Shown here: positions 49,091 to 57,484 of the stretch, piece by piece
Layout: each line of letters begins with the position of its first letter
Position numbering within the stretch: position 1 is the first letter of the stretch
NCBI RefSeq assembly: GCF_015751905.1
Contig: NZ_JADOUF010000001.1
Location: 7,068,001-7,132,000, forward strand
Length of the DNA stretch: 64,000 nucleotides
Direction of reading: 5' to 3'
Origin: Longispora fulva
Lineage (GTDB): Bacteria > Actinomycetota > Actinomycetes > Mycobacteriales > Micromonosporaceae
Notes under the pieces: generated by a model
Told to the model about the DNA's origin: nothing
Database searches by the model: none
Seen by the model: the letters and a program-made list of their open reading frames with translations, nothing else
Position numbers and translations under genes: made by a program

Positions 49091-50004
49091 CACAGCTCCA
49101 GCCTCTCCAGGACCTCCCGGGGGGTGGGCAGCGGATCGCTGGCCATCCCGGTCGGGGCGATCGGCAGGTCCATGTCGACGGTCAGGCGGATCATGTCGCG
49201 CCACTTGAGCGCCGTCTCGAACTGCTCGGCCACCCTGCGGGCGCGTCCCGATTCCAGCCGTCCGGAGTCGCGGAGGTCTTCGAGGGTCAGGCCGCCGGCC
49301 AGGAGGGTCGCGGCGGTTTTGGCCCCGATGCCGTGCACCCCGGGAATCTCGTCGGCCGGGTCGCCCATCAGCGCGCGGAAGTCCGCCCACTGCGCGGGCG
49401 TGACGCCGTGGCGTTCGAGGACGGCGGCCTCATCGACCAGGCGTTGCCCGTCCCGGAACCGGGGGTTGAGGACCCGGACCCGGCCATCGGTGGTGATGAG
49501 CTGGTAGTAGTCACGGTCCCCGGACATGATGATCACCTGCCGGGGGGCGGGGGTCGCGTGCACGAGCGTGGCGATCACGTCGTCGGCCTCTGCGTGATCG
49601 AGTTCGACGCGGGCGATGCCGTGGGCGTCCAGGCCCCGGTACACGTCCGGCAGGAACGTCAACGGCAGCAGGGACGCCTCATCGGTGGGTCGGCTGGCCT
49701 TGTACCCGGGGTGTTCCTCCTTGCGGGAGGCTCCGCCGTTCTCGCCGTCGAAGGCGACGATCACTTCCGGGCTCCCGCCCGGCACCTCCTTGTTGATCGC
49801 CACGCGCAGCAGGGCGAAGAACGCGAACGTTCCGGTCAGCAGCCGGGTCCTGTCGGCGGAGTACACCGCAGCCGGGAAGCCGAACGTCCCGCCGTAAAGC
49901 AGGTGGTGGCCGTCGACGAGCAGCAGCGGCGGACCGCCGGGCATATTGGTCGCGGGCATGGGGATGGGCAGCGCGGGCTGGAGCGACACCGGGACGGCGC
50001 TCAT
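49087..50004 (-). CDS. 5'-3' exonuclease/flap endonuclease (PolI N-domain type)
   Basis: A 305-residue nuclease. The PIN-like core LLLVDGHHLLYG, the acidic VIVAFDGENGG followed by PGYKASR, EADDVIATLVHA and SGDRDYYQLI supply metal ligands, and IPGVHGIGAKTAATLL is the helix-3-turn-helix DNA-binding element. All key acids appear intact. It should trim 5' flaps or RNA/DNA 5' ends. A stand-alone copy inside a biosynthesis-like operon is unusual. It begins 4 bases after the upstream glycosyltransferase stop. Confidence 0.88.
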   Translation of the reverse strand: MSAVPVSLQPALPIPMPATNMPGGPPLLLVDGHHLLYGGTFGFPAAVYSADRTRLLTGTFAFFALLRVAINKEVPGGSPEVIVAFDGENGGASRKEEHPGYKASRPTDEASLLPLTFLPDVYRGLDAHGIARVELDHAEADDVIATLVHATPAPRQVIIMSGDRDYYQLITTDGRVRVLNPRFRDGQRLVDEAAVLERHGVTPAQWADFRALMGDPADEIPGVHGIGAKTAATLLAGGLTLEDLRDSGRLESGRARRVAEQFETALKWRDMIRLTVDMDLPIAPTGMASDPLPTPREVLERLELW

Positions 50005-50008
50005 CAGC

Positions 50009-51112
50009 TCACCTCACCTTCGACAGGAGTTGGTCAGCGATATGCGCAGGCCGATAGTCCCGAGAGCGGTAGTAGCCAGCCTGTGATGCAGCCCCATACG
50101 CTACCGGATCGCTCAACAGCGCCCCGGCGGCGCGCCACAGCCCTTCGGGCCCGTCGGCCGGGTCCACCAGCACCCCGCCGTCGCCCACCAGCGCGGGCAG
50201 GTTGCCGATCGCGTAGGCCACGACCGGTGTTCCGCCGGCCATCGCCTCCAGGGCCACCAGCCCGAACGTCTCGGCGAGCGACGGCACGATGACAACCGCG
50301 GCCTGCGCCAGCCAGCCGGGCACGATCTTCCACGGCAGGGCGGAGAGCACCGCGACGCCCGGGGACTGGCGGGCCAGGTCCATGCACAGCTCGCGGACGC
50401 GGTCCTGACTACCGGGTTGCAACTCGAACGCCGCGTCGGCCAGGGCAACCTCCACGCAGCCGGCGAACTCCGCCGGCATCGCGGCGAGCAGGTCCGTGAC
50501 ACCCTTCTCCGGCCCCAGGCGGGCCATGATCCGGGTCGGTGCGGCGACCCGACGGGCGTCGCGAACGCCCGGGGCCGCCGGGTCCGGCTCGTACAGCAGC
50601 GCGTTGGGCAGCACCTGCCAGCCGCAAACGTCGTGCCCGGCAAGTACGGCTTGGTCGATGACGACCGGCGACGGTGCCAGGACCGTGTGCGGGGCCCGGT
50701 CGAGGGCGGCGCGCACGTCGGCGCCGTGTCCGAGGACGTGCGCGGCCAGAACCCGCCGGTCGGGTGCCTCCTGCGGCATGATCATGCCGAGGCCCCACAG
50801 GGCGTCGACGTACACGGCGACGTCGACCTGCCAGTCCCGCATGATCTCGACCAGCTCGGCCTGGATCGCGGCCGTGTTCGCGGTGATCGCGTCCCGCAGG
50901 TGCTCGTCGTCGCACGGGAAGGCGACCGGCAAAGACCACAACCGCAGCAAGTACGCGCCCGCGAACATCGACGTGGACACCGGCGCCGCGGTGAGGATCA
51001 GGGCGCGGTGCCCGAGTTCGACCAGGCCGGCGCAGGACGCGGCGACGGCGCGTTCCATGCCGGCGGGGGCGTCGGGGTGCCAGGAGACGAGGACGAACGC
51101 GACGGTGGTCAT
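50009..51112 (-). CDS. GT-B-fold (GT4-like) glycosyltransferase
   Basis: A 367-residue enzyme. The N-terminal Rossmann domain begins [35 protein letters not shown]. The C-terminal domain has [19 protein letters not shown] and the nucleotide-sugar segment [30 protein letters not shown] with the E-x7-E motif. It transfers a sugar from an activated donor; donor and acceptor are unknown. The ATG at 51112 overlaps the phosphoribosyltransferase stop in ATGA. Confidence 0.87.
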   Translation of the reverse strand: MTTVAFVLVSWHPDAPAGMERAVAASCAGLVELGHRALILTAAPVSTSMFAGAYLLRLWSLPVAFPCDDEHLRDAITANTAAIQAELVEIMRDWQVDVAVYVDALWGLGMIMPQEAPDRRVLAAHVLGHGADVRAALDRAPHTVLAPSPVVIDQAVLAGHDVCGWQVLPNALLYEPDPAAPGVRDARRVAAPTRIMARLGPEKGVTDLLAAMPAEFAGCVEVALADAAFELQPGSQDRVRELCMDLARQSPGVAVLSALPWKIVPGWLAQAAVVIVPSLAETFGLVALEAMAGGTPVVAYAIGNLPALVGDGGVLVDPADGPEGLWRAAGALLSDPVAYGAASQAGYYRSRDYRPAHIADQLLSKVR

Positions 51113-51699
51113 GAGCGGGCCACCGAGGGGACGACGAGGGTTTCGGTGACGGTGCCGGCGGGCAGGCTGTCCTCCCAGGGGAAGTGTGTCCAGTCGTCGG
51201 TGTCCCACAGCCACAGGTCCGGCCCGCCGGGCTGGTCGCGGTTGGCGACGTTGCGGCACAGCACGGCCGTGTGCAGGGTCGCGCCGGGTGCGAGGTGGCG
51301 GCCGATCTGCGGGATGAGGGTGCCCATGGTGGCCCCGGAGCCGTAGATGTCGTCCACCAGCAGCACCGCTCCGCCGAGGAGGTCGCCCTGGAGTTGGGCG
51401 ATCAGCGGGCCGAGGTCGCAGGTGACGTCTCCGGTGGCCTGCTCGTACAGGCCGTTGGTCGCGTTGTGCTTCGCGCCGACGGTGTAGGCGCGGGCGCCCA
51501 GGGTGTGGGCGATGTGGGAGGCGGGTGCCAGGCCGCCGTTGCTGATCCCGATCACCGCGCTGATGGTCCCGAGGCGGGCGGCGGCAGCCGCCAGGCGCTG
51601 GCAGCCGTCGGCGAACGCCTCGGAGGTGACGACCAGGACGCGGTCCCCGCGAAACACCCGCTCGACCGTGGCGGGCTCGGCGGCGTGTCGGCCGGTCAT
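51109..51699 (-). CDS. type I phosphoribosyltransferase (guanine/xanthine PRT-like)
   Basis: A 196-residue PRTase. The PRPP loop [17 protein letters not shown] is intact, [26 protein letters not shown] is the PPi loop region, and the C-terminal WTHFPWE resembles the xanthine-guanine PRT branch. It would attach ribose-5-phosphate from PRPP to a purine-like base. Because the operon makes preQ0, a 7-deazaguanine base, preQ0 or a derivative is a plausible substrate, as in toyocamycin-type pathways. That is inference. ATGA overlaps on both sides. Confidence 0.83.
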   Translation of the reverse strand: MTGRHAAEPATVERVFRGDRVLVVTSEAFADGCQRLAAAAARLGTISAVIGISNGGLAPASHIAHTLGARAYTVGAKHNATNGLYEQATGDVTCDLGPLIAQLQGDLLGGAVLLVDDIYGSGATMGTLIPQIGRHLAPGATLHTAVLCRNVANRDQPGGPDLWLWDTDDWTHFPWEDSLPAGTVTETLVVPSVARS

Positions 51700-52634
51700 G
51701 CCGCACCGTCCCTTCCTGCGAGCATCAGGTCCCCGGGCACCGTCAGCTGCTTCAACGACCCGATGGACAGGGCGCCGCGCCCGTTGCGCCAGACCTGTCC
51801 GTCGGCGCGAACGACGCTGAACCCGGCCGCGTTGCGCCGGGTGCGCAGCCGGACCGACAGCCCGTCTGGCAGGGCCAGGCCGTTGAGGAGGGCTTGGGCT
51901 CCGTGGTCGGAGACCATCTCCTGCTCGGCGAGGTCGACCGCGGAGCCGATCGGCAGGAGCTGGAGGAACGTCAGCCCGCCCGCCCCCAGCTCGTGCGCGA
52001 GGTCGATCATGGCTTGGGCGTGCCGACCGGTGGTGTTCATCAGCACCATCTGCATCTGCACCCGCAGCCCTGCGTCGACGGCCGCCCGCACCCCCGAGCA
52101 CGCGCGGGCGAACGAACCGGCACCCCGGAGTCGGTCGTGATGTTCGGACGTGGGCCCGTCGAAGGACACCCGGACCGCGTCGACGGTCTCGGCGAGGCGG
52201 TTGACCCACCGAGTCAGGTACCAGCCGTTGGTGGTGACCGACACGGCCGCGTGCCCGCCCTCGCGGATGGTGCGGGTCAGGCCCGGCAGGTCGCGCAGCA
52301 GCAGTGGTTCCCCGCCGGAGATGTCCACGCCCAGTACCTCAGAGCGGGCCAGGACATCGGCGACGGCCGCGCGGCCGTGCTTGTCGAGTTCCGGGACGGT
52401 GGTGTCGTCCAGGCAGTGCGGGCAGTGCAGGTTGCACCGCACGATCGGCGACCAGCACACGCTCATCGGCATCAGCCGTACCACCAGGTCGGGGGTGGCG
52501 AGCGGCCAGCCGGCCACCTCCGCGTCCTCCAGGTCTACCCGCCCGTCGGGCACGGTCCCCGGGGCGAAGTGGGTCTGCGCGGTGGCCGGGTCGTGTACGA
52601 GACCTCCGGCCGCGCCGAACACACGTCTGGTCAT
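51696..52634 (-). CDS. radical SAM enzyme
   Basis: A 312-residue radical SAM protein. The cluster motif is Cys67-x3-Cys71-x2-Cys74 in CNLHCPHC, followed by [13 protein letters not shown] that binds the SAM amino group. No SPASM-type second Cys cluster is seen in the C-terminus. An N-terminal extension of about 55 residues is present. It makes a 5'-deoxyadenosyl radical for C-H chemistry on an unknown substrate, which could be a 7-deazapurine or a sugar. ATGA couples it to the GT2 gene. Confidence 0.88.
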   Translation of the reverse strand: MTRRVFGAAGGLVHDPATAQTHFAPGTVPDGRVDLEDAEVAGWPLATPDLVVRLMPMSVCWSPIVRCNLHCPHCLDDTTVPELDKHGRAAVADVLARSEVLGVDISGGEPLLLRDLPGLTRTIREGGHAAVSVTTNGWYLTRWVNRLAETVDAVRVSFDGPTSEHHDRLRGAGSFARACSGVRAAVDAGLRVQMQMVLMNTTGRHAQAMIDLAHELGAGGLTFLQLLPIGSAVDLAEQEMVSDHGAQALLNGLALPDGLSVRLRTRRNAAGFSVVRADGQVWRNGRGALSIGSLKQLTVPGDLMLAGRDGAA

Positions 52635-53665
52635 CGCAGGTCCTCCGTCTCTGTGAGCAGCCGCGCCCCGGTGGCGGCGAACTCGCCCGCCTTACCGGTC
52701 GGGGCGGGCAGGGTGAGCAGGTGCCGGTAGTGGGCGATGCGGGCGGCGGCGGTGGCGAACTTGGCCTGCCACGCCGCGTCGGCGTCCGGCGGGTCGATGT
52801 GCCAGCCCCGCGCCTGGCGCAGCGGGACGATCTTGCAGCCGGCGGCGGCCAGGGCCGCGCCCAGGTGGGTGTCCTCCGAGCCCCACCCGTCGGGCCCGAA
52901 GCCCGGGTCGAAGCCGCCGACGTCGGCGACCTTCGCGCGGGGTACTGCGACCAGGGCGGTGACCAGCATCCGGGGCAGGTCCCAGTCGAAGTAGGCGCGG
53001 CCGTTGCCGAGGTCGCGGAAGTCATCGGTGTCGTCCAGCGGGTGGCCGACGAGCGGAGCGGTGTAGACCTGCCCGGAGTAGAACATGGGCTTACCGACCG
53101 GCGGTTTCCAGAGCACCCGGTGGTCGGCGGCCAGGTCCGGTTCCAGGCCCGGCACGATGGGCGTGTCGTCGCGGCCCCGGCTGTATGGCACGTTCTGCCG
53201 GAAGCCCACCAACACCAGTTCGGGGTGTGCGCGCACGGCCATGTCGGTGAGCACGTGCGGGGCGATGACCATGTCGGCGTCGAGGTAGATCACGGTGGGC
53301 CAGGTCGCCAGGAACGTGCCCAGGTTGCGGGCGGCGGCCGGTCCCCGCTTCTGCGGGAAGCGCATGACCCGGTCAACGGCGCGGTGCTTGGCTGCGATGC
53401 GGCCGGTGTCGTCGGTGGAGGCGTCATCGACCACGATCACCTCCACCCGGGTCTGGAGGTGGCGGCGGGCGTCGAGGGCGTCGAGGACGGCCGGGAGGCT
53501 GTAGTCATTGTTGTGGGCGGGGATCACCACCGACACCCCCGTGCCTTCGCCGGCCTCCGGCGGGGTCGGGGTGTGCCAACCCAGGCGGGTGCGCGCGGTG
53601 AACGCGGTGGTGTGGGGCCGATGGTCGTTGTCGCGGCCGGCGAGCACGTCGGCGAGGCTGGTCAC
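52631..53665 (-). CDS. family 2 glycosyltransferase with C-terminal galactosyltransferase-like region
   Basis: A 344-residue GT-A enzyme: VSVVIPAHNNDYSLPAVLDAL, VDDASTDDTG and the metal-binding YLDADMVIAP. The later segment DGWGSEDTHLGAAL resembles the Glyco_transf_7C motif of galactosyltransferase-like families. A Cys/His-rich insertion is absent. Donor and acceptor are unknown. The GTG at 53665 overlaps the previous stop in GTGA; longer frames upstream run antisense-like into Arg/Pro-rich sequence and are rejected. Confidence 0.85.
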   Translation of the reverse strand: MTSLADVLAGRDNDHRPHTTAFTARTRLGWHTPTPPEAGEGTGVSVVIPAHNNDYSLPAVLDALDARRHLQTRVEVIVVDDASTDDTGRIAAKHRAVDRVMRFPQKRGPAAARNLGTFLATWPTVIYLDADMVIAPHVLTDMAVRAHPELVLVGFRQNVPYSRGRDDTPIVPGLEPDLAADHRVLWKPPVGKPMFYSGQVYTAPLVGHPLDDTDDFRDLGNGRAYFDWDLPRMLVTALVAVPRAKVADVGGFDPGFGPDGWGSEDTHLGAALAAAGCKIVPLRQARGWHIDPPDADAAWQAKFATAAARIAHYRHLLTLPAPTGKAGEFAATGARLLTETEDLR

Positions 53666-54123
53666 GGCCACCCCCAGCCGTCGAGGACGGCGGCGGCCTG
53701 TGGCCAGCCATGGGCATGGTCGTGCACCCAGTGCAGCTGGGGCCGGGCTGGATGGGCGAGCAAGTCGGCCAGCAGCACCAGGTACAGCGGTTCGGCGATG
53801 ACCAGCCACTCGGTCACCGGCGCCCCCGACTCCTCCGCCGCCAGTTGCTCGCGGACCAGGGGTCGCAGCTGTACCGCACGGTCGGCGTCGAGGGGCCGGT
53901 CGTACGGCAGCAGGAGTTCGTCCGCGCCGATCAGGCCGTGTTCGGCCGACAGGATCCGCACCCGCGACCGCAGCGCCGGTTGTCCGCCGAGCCGGGCGCG
54001 CAGCGGTGGGACGGCTCCGCCCTGGTAGAGGTCGAGCGCCGGCACGGGGTGCGTGGTGAACGTCTTCTCCGCCGAGCAGGCCACGATGCAGCGGCGGCCG
54101 GCGAGGTGTCCGAGCGAGGTCAC
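53662..54123 (-). CDS. DUF6884-like protein
   Basis: A 153-residue protein. It starts RRCIVACSAEKTFTTHPVPALDLYQGGAVPPLRARL and continues RILSAEHGLIGADELLLPYDRPLD. The pattern CS-x2-K then PA-x-DLY-x-G matches DUF6884-type proteins. The CS-x2-K motif recalls the reactive-lysine motif of archaeosine synthase, which acts on the nitrile of preQ0; the resemblance is short. GTG at 54123 overlaps the upstream stop in GTGA. The function is unknown. Confidence 0.72.
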   Translation of the reverse strand: MTSLGHLAGRRCIVACSAEKTFTTHPVPALDLYQGGAVPPLRARLGGQPALRSRVRILSAEHGLIGADELLLPYDRPLDADRAVQLRPLVREQLAAEESGAPVTEWLVIAEPLYLVLLADLLAHPARPQLHWVHDHAHGWPQAAAVLDGWGWP

Positions 54124-54710
54124 GCCGCCCTCACCACCCGCAGCCCGATCCCTTCGGAGCACAGCTCCGAAGGGGCGGCGTTGAGGAACGTGGTGCGCGC
54201 ATACAGCGGACGGGACGCGAACGACCCGCCGCGGACCTGGTGCCCGCCGCCCGGCACAGCGCTGGCCGTCCATTCCCAGACCAGCCCGGCCATGTCCAGA
54301 AGACCCAGCGGGGTGGCCCCGTCGGGGTGGGCGGCCACCGGACCGGGCACGTCCAACGGGAGGTCCCCGCCGGACAGGCGGGCGTGCCGGCTGGTCCAGT
54401 CCCGCTCTCCCCAGGGCCAGGGCCGGCGCCTCGGCCCGGAGGCGGCCCATTCCCACTCGGTGACCTTCGCCAGCCGGCCGCCGAGGGCTGTGGCGAGGGC
54501 GGCGGCGGAGGCGTGCGACAGGCCGGTGACCGGCCAGTCCGGCTCCCCGACGCCGCCGATCTGCGCGTTGGTGACCGGCGTCGCCGTCCACCACAGGTCA
54601 GCGACCGGGCGGGGGGTGGCGTTGTCGCCGTAGAGGCAGACCCCGCCGGGTACGCGGATCCAGCGCAGCGGCGAGCCGAGCGCGGTTTCTGTGATCATCT
54701 CCGGCCTCAT
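54120..54710 (-). CDS. formylglycine-generating-enzyme-fold (SUMF1-like) protein
   Basis: A 196-residue FGE-sulfatase-fold protein. ALATALGGRLAKVTEWEWAASG, then PWPWGE, GLLDMAGLVWEWT, HQVRGGSF and IGLRVVR are the family landmarks. It is shorter than catalytic FGE, and the Cys pair of true FGE is absent, with only one Cys near the C-terminus (SELCSEG). The same fold is used by oxygenases such as EgtB and by variable proteins of diversity-generating retroelements. Immediately downstream of an RT-like gene, with an ATGA overlap. Confidence 0.8.
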   Translation of the reverse strand: MRPEMITETALGSPLRWIRVPGGVCLYGDNATPRPVADLWWTATPVTNAQIGGVGEPDWPVTGLSHASAAALATALGGRLAKVTEWEWAASGPRRRPWPWGERDWTSRHARLSGGDLPLDVPGPVAAHPDGATPLGLLDMAGLVWEWTASAVPGGGHQVRGGSFASRPLYARTTFLNAAPSELCSEGIGLRVVRAA

Positions 54711-55672
54711 CCGTCGATCAGGAACAGGTCTTCGATCAGCGCGTGCGCTGGCGGGCGGATGCGGCTCTTGCGCGCGTTGGCCGCGAGCCCCACGGCGGCG
54801 AGGGCCGCTGTGACCTGCTCGAACGCGGCCACCGCCGCCGGCTCGTCAACGCTGAACACCGCGTAGTTGTCGGCGAACCGCACCACCCGAAGCCCCGCCA
54901 GCTGCTCATCGACCCGGGACAGGCGCAGGTGGAACACCACCGGCCACACCCCCGATCCCGGCATCAGCGGTGACGGCAGCCCGGTCAGGGCGGTGCGGAA
55001 CCGGTCCAGGAACGCCCCGTCGGCAACGTGCGCGGCCAACCAGTCGACCAATTCGCCCACGTCGCCGCCGGCCGACGCGCCGGCCACGTCGAGGTCGGTG
55101 ACCCACGCGAAGCCGTCCGCGCGATGCCGGGCGGCCTGGCGCAGCGCGGTGACCCGGCTGCGGCGCGGCCGGTACGCCGACACCCAGTCGGCCAGCACCC
55201 GCGTCTCCAGGACCCCGGCGAGCGCCTGGCGCATCGCCCGGTGCACCACCCGGTCCGTCACCGTCGGCAGCACGGCGGTGAATACCTTGCCGGTGTAGGC
55301 CGGGATCTCCACCAGCCGCATCGGTCCCGGCTGCCACGTCCCGGCCCGCAGCGCCTGGCCGAGGTCGGCCAGGCGGTGGTGCAGGTCCACCCGGAAGGCC
55401 CGCCAGGTCATGCCGTCCGCGCCGGGGCCGCCGGCCCGCCGCATACACAGCCGCGCCGCCCGCAACAGGTGGCGGGGCTCGACCAGCCACGGCATCAGCG
55501 AATGCGCCCGGGGCGCCGGTTGGGGTATGGTGTGTCCAACCTGGACGGCAGGAACGATCCCGCCCGACAGCTCTTTCGGGCCGATTTCCTGCACACGCGG
55601 CCCCGTAGAGCGGGAAAGACGGCCCCGTCCAGGCCCGTCGGCGACGCTGAGTTCAGCGGCCACGTTCATCAC
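54707..55672 (-). CDS. reverse-transcriptase-like protein with FADN in place of YADD
   Basis: A 321-residue protein. After a divergent N-terminus of about 58 residues, domains RT1-RT2 are clear (GADGMTWRAFRVDLHHRL ... MRLVEIPAYTGKVFTAVLPTVTDRVVHRAM). Motif A is VTDLDVAG (Asp193). The motif B region (LMPGSGVWPVVFHLRLSRVDEQL) lacks the usual PQGxxxSP. Motif C reads F-A-D-N (266-269), so the second catalytic Asp is Asn. Motif D-like AAVGLAANARKSRI follows, and there is no thumb/X, endonuclease or HNH domain. Starts at 55672 or 55669 overlap queE by about 20 bp. Confidence 0.8.
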   Translation of the reverse strand: MMNVAAELSVADGPGRGRLSRSTGPRVQEIGPKELSGGIVPAVQVGHTIPQPAPRAHSLMPWLVEPRHLLRAARLCMRRAGGPGADGMTWRAFRVDLHHRLADLGQALRAGTWQPGPMRLVEIPAYTGKVFTAVLPTVTDRVVHRAMRQALAGVLETRVLADWVSAYRPRRSRVTALRQAARHRADGFAWVTDLDVAGASAGGDVGELVDWLAAHVADGAFLDRFRTALTGLPSPLMPGSGVWPVVFHLRLSRVDEQLAGLRVVRFADNYAVFSVDEPAAVAAFEQVTAALAAVGLAANARKSRIRPPAHALIEDLFLIDG

Positions 55673-56381
55673 CCCACAGGCGCACGTGCAGCCGGTCGGA
55701 CAGGTGATATCCCCGCTCCGCCGCTACCTCCCCGAGACGGACTAGTCCCCGGTCGATCGCGGCCACGGTGGTGCCCTCCGGCATCAGCCACACCTCCCGC
55801 AGCCCGTGCTCGGCCACGAGCGCGTCGACCTCCGCCAGTTCGTCCAACTCGGAGATGACGAACTTGAATCGGCCGCCGTGCCTGGTCAGCGCCCGCAGCG
55901 CGCGGGGCACGATGCGCTTGCGAGCAGCCGACACGCCGAACCGCGACAGCTTGGGGCTGACGTTGAACGAGACCAGCCCCGCCAACTCGGGATCGGGGAC
56001 CAGGGTGCCGTTCGTCTCGATCTCCACCCGCCGACCAGCCTCCACGAGCCCGCGGACCAGGGGGGTGAGGTTGTCCTGTTGGATCAGCGGCTCCCCGCCG
56101 GTGATCACGACCAGGCCGGGGGCGTGCCGGGTCAACCAGTCCAACAGGACGTCGACGCCGATGCGGCGGCTCTGCTCCCGGGCGTCGAAGCGCGTCCAGT
56201 CCCACGTGTAGGGCGTGTCGCAGTTGGCGCAGTCGAGGTTGCAGCGCGACAGGCGCAGGAAGCCCGCGACCTGACCCGCGGACGGCCCTTCCCCTTGCAG
56301 CGTCGGTGTGAACCCCTCCGCCACTAGCAGACCCCCGTCGCCGATGGGGTGGTCGGCCGCCGGCAACTCCAGGCGGATCAT
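55653..56381 (-). CDS. queE: 7-carboxy-7-deazaguanine synthase
   Basis: A 242-residue radical SAM enzyme. The cluster motif is CNLDCANC followed by DTPYTWDW, the QueE hallmark; VAEGFTPTLQGEGPSAGQVAGFLRL and VVITGGEPLIQQ are also typical. It rearranges 6-carboxy-tetrahydropterin to 7-carboxy-7-deazaguanine. The ATG at 56381 overlaps queD in ATGA. Confidence 0.94.
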   Translation of the reverse strand: MIRLELPAADHPIGDGGLLVAEGFTPTLQGEGPSAGQVAGFLRLSRCNLDCANCDTPYTWDWTRFDAREQSRRIGVDVLLDWLTRHAPGLVVITGGEPLIQQDNLTPLVRGLVEAGRRVEIETNGTLVPDPELAGLVSFNVSPKLSRFGVSAARKRIVPRALRALTRHGGRFKFVISELDELAEVDALVAEHGLREVWLMPEGTTVAAIDRGLVRLGEVAAERGYHLSDRLHVRLWGDERGR

Positions 56382-56755
56382 GACGGCACCACGTGGTACG
56401 TCGCCGAGCTGGTCGCGGTCTCCATCACGGTGACCGAGCGCAGGAGCCCGTCCAGGTGCGGCGGGGCGGCGTCGATGAACCAGCCGGCCAGGTACTTCGC
56501 CAGCCGCTCGCTCGTCGGCTCGAACGACAGCACGGTGTTGAGGTCGCGGTGGTCGAACGCGGCGGCGAGGTAGCTGCCGAAGAACGCCAACTCCCCGAAG
56601 TCGGCCACGAACCCGGGCCCCGTCAACTCCTCCGACCCAAGTTCCACGCGCACCCGGTAGCTGTGCCCGTGCGGGCGGGAACACTGGTGCTCGGGAGGAA
56701 GGCTGGTGAGGCGGTGGGCGGCCTCGAACCGGAACTCCTTGCTGATCGTGTACAC
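56378..56755 (-). CDS. queD: 6-carboxy-5,6,7,8-tetrahydropterin synthase
   Basis: A 125-residue T-fold enzyme. Zinc ligands lie in FEAAHRL and HGHSYRV, the catalytic Cys in QCSRPHGH, and the substrate Glu in VMETATS. It turns dihydroneopterin triphosphate into 6-carboxytetrahydropterin. The ATG directly follows the queC stop with no gap. Confidence 0.94.
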   Translation of the reverse strand: MYTISKEFRFEAAHRLTSLPPEHQCSRPHGHSYRVRVELGSEELTGPGFVADFGELAFFGSYLAAAFDHRDLNTVLSFEPTSERLAKYLAGWFIDAAPPHLDGLLRSVTVMETATSSATYHVVPS

Positions 56756-57484
56756 CTACACCACCCCCGCCATGCCGGCCGCGTACCGGGTTGGGTCGGT
56801 GACGCCGGCCAGGGCGAACGCCTCGCGGCGCTCGGTGCAGGTGCCGCAGGTGCCGCAGTGCACGTCACCGCCCCGGTAGCACGACCAGGTGTCTCCCAGC
56901 GGCACGCCCAGCTCCGCGCCGAGTGCCACGATCTGGCCTTTCGTCGCGCGCAGGAACGGGGCCAGCACCGCGAACCCAGCGGGGAGGAAGCCTTCGTTGG
57001 CGGTGGTCGCCGACCAGGTGAACGCCGACAGGAACACCGGACGGCAGTCCGGGTAGATCGGGTGGTCGCCCGCGTGCGCGCCGAACACCACCGCCTGGAT
57101 CTTGCGCGCGACGGCCAGGCCCACGGCGATGTCGAGCATGATCGCGTTGCGGTTCGGCACGACCGTGGCCGTCATCTGCTCGGCGGTGTAGTGCCCGTCA
57201 GGCACGTCCACGCCCCCGTCGGTCAGCGCCGACCCGGACAGGATCGCGCCCAGCCCCGACAGGTCCAGCACATGGTGCACGGCGCCGAGACCGGCCGCCA
57301 CCCGGCGGGCGTGGTCGAGTTCCACCCGGTGGCGCTGGCCGTAGTCGAACGACAGCAGCGTCACCTCTGCGCCCCGCTCGCGCAGCCAGTAGGCGGCCAC
57401 CGTCGAGTCCAGCCCGCCCGACGCGATCACCACCGCCGACTCGGGCGCGGGCGTCTCCTCCGGCCATACCAGTGCCGCGGTCAC
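56756..57484 (-). CDS. queC: 7-cyano-7-deazaguanine (preQ0) synthase
   Basis: A 242-residue adenine-nucleotide alpha hydrolase. The PP-loop VIASGGLDSTVAAYWL and the C-terminal zinc cluster HCGTCGTCTERREAF with an upstream Cys (WSCYRGGD) define QueC. It converts 7-carboxy-7-deazaguanine to preQ0 with ATP and ammonia. The GTG at 57484 overlaps folE in GTGA. Confidence 0.94.
   Translation of the reverse strand: MTAALVWPEETPAPESAVVIASGGLDSTVAAYWLRERGAEVTLLSFDYGQRHRVELDHARRVAAGLGAVHHVLDLSGLGAILSGSALTDGGVDVPDGHYTAEQMTATVVPNRNAIMLDIAVGLAVARKIQAVVFGAHAGDHPIYPDCRPVFLSAFTWSATTANEGFLPAGFAVLAPFLRATKGQIVALGAELGVPLGDTWSCYRGGDVHCGTCGTCTERREAFALAGVTDPTRYAAGMAGVV

Noticed and set aside
54120-55672. A complete diversity-generating retroelement
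   Set aside because: No template/variable repeat pair or Avd-like gene was seen, and the RT motif C is FADN; only the RT plus FGE pairing remains, reported as a finding.
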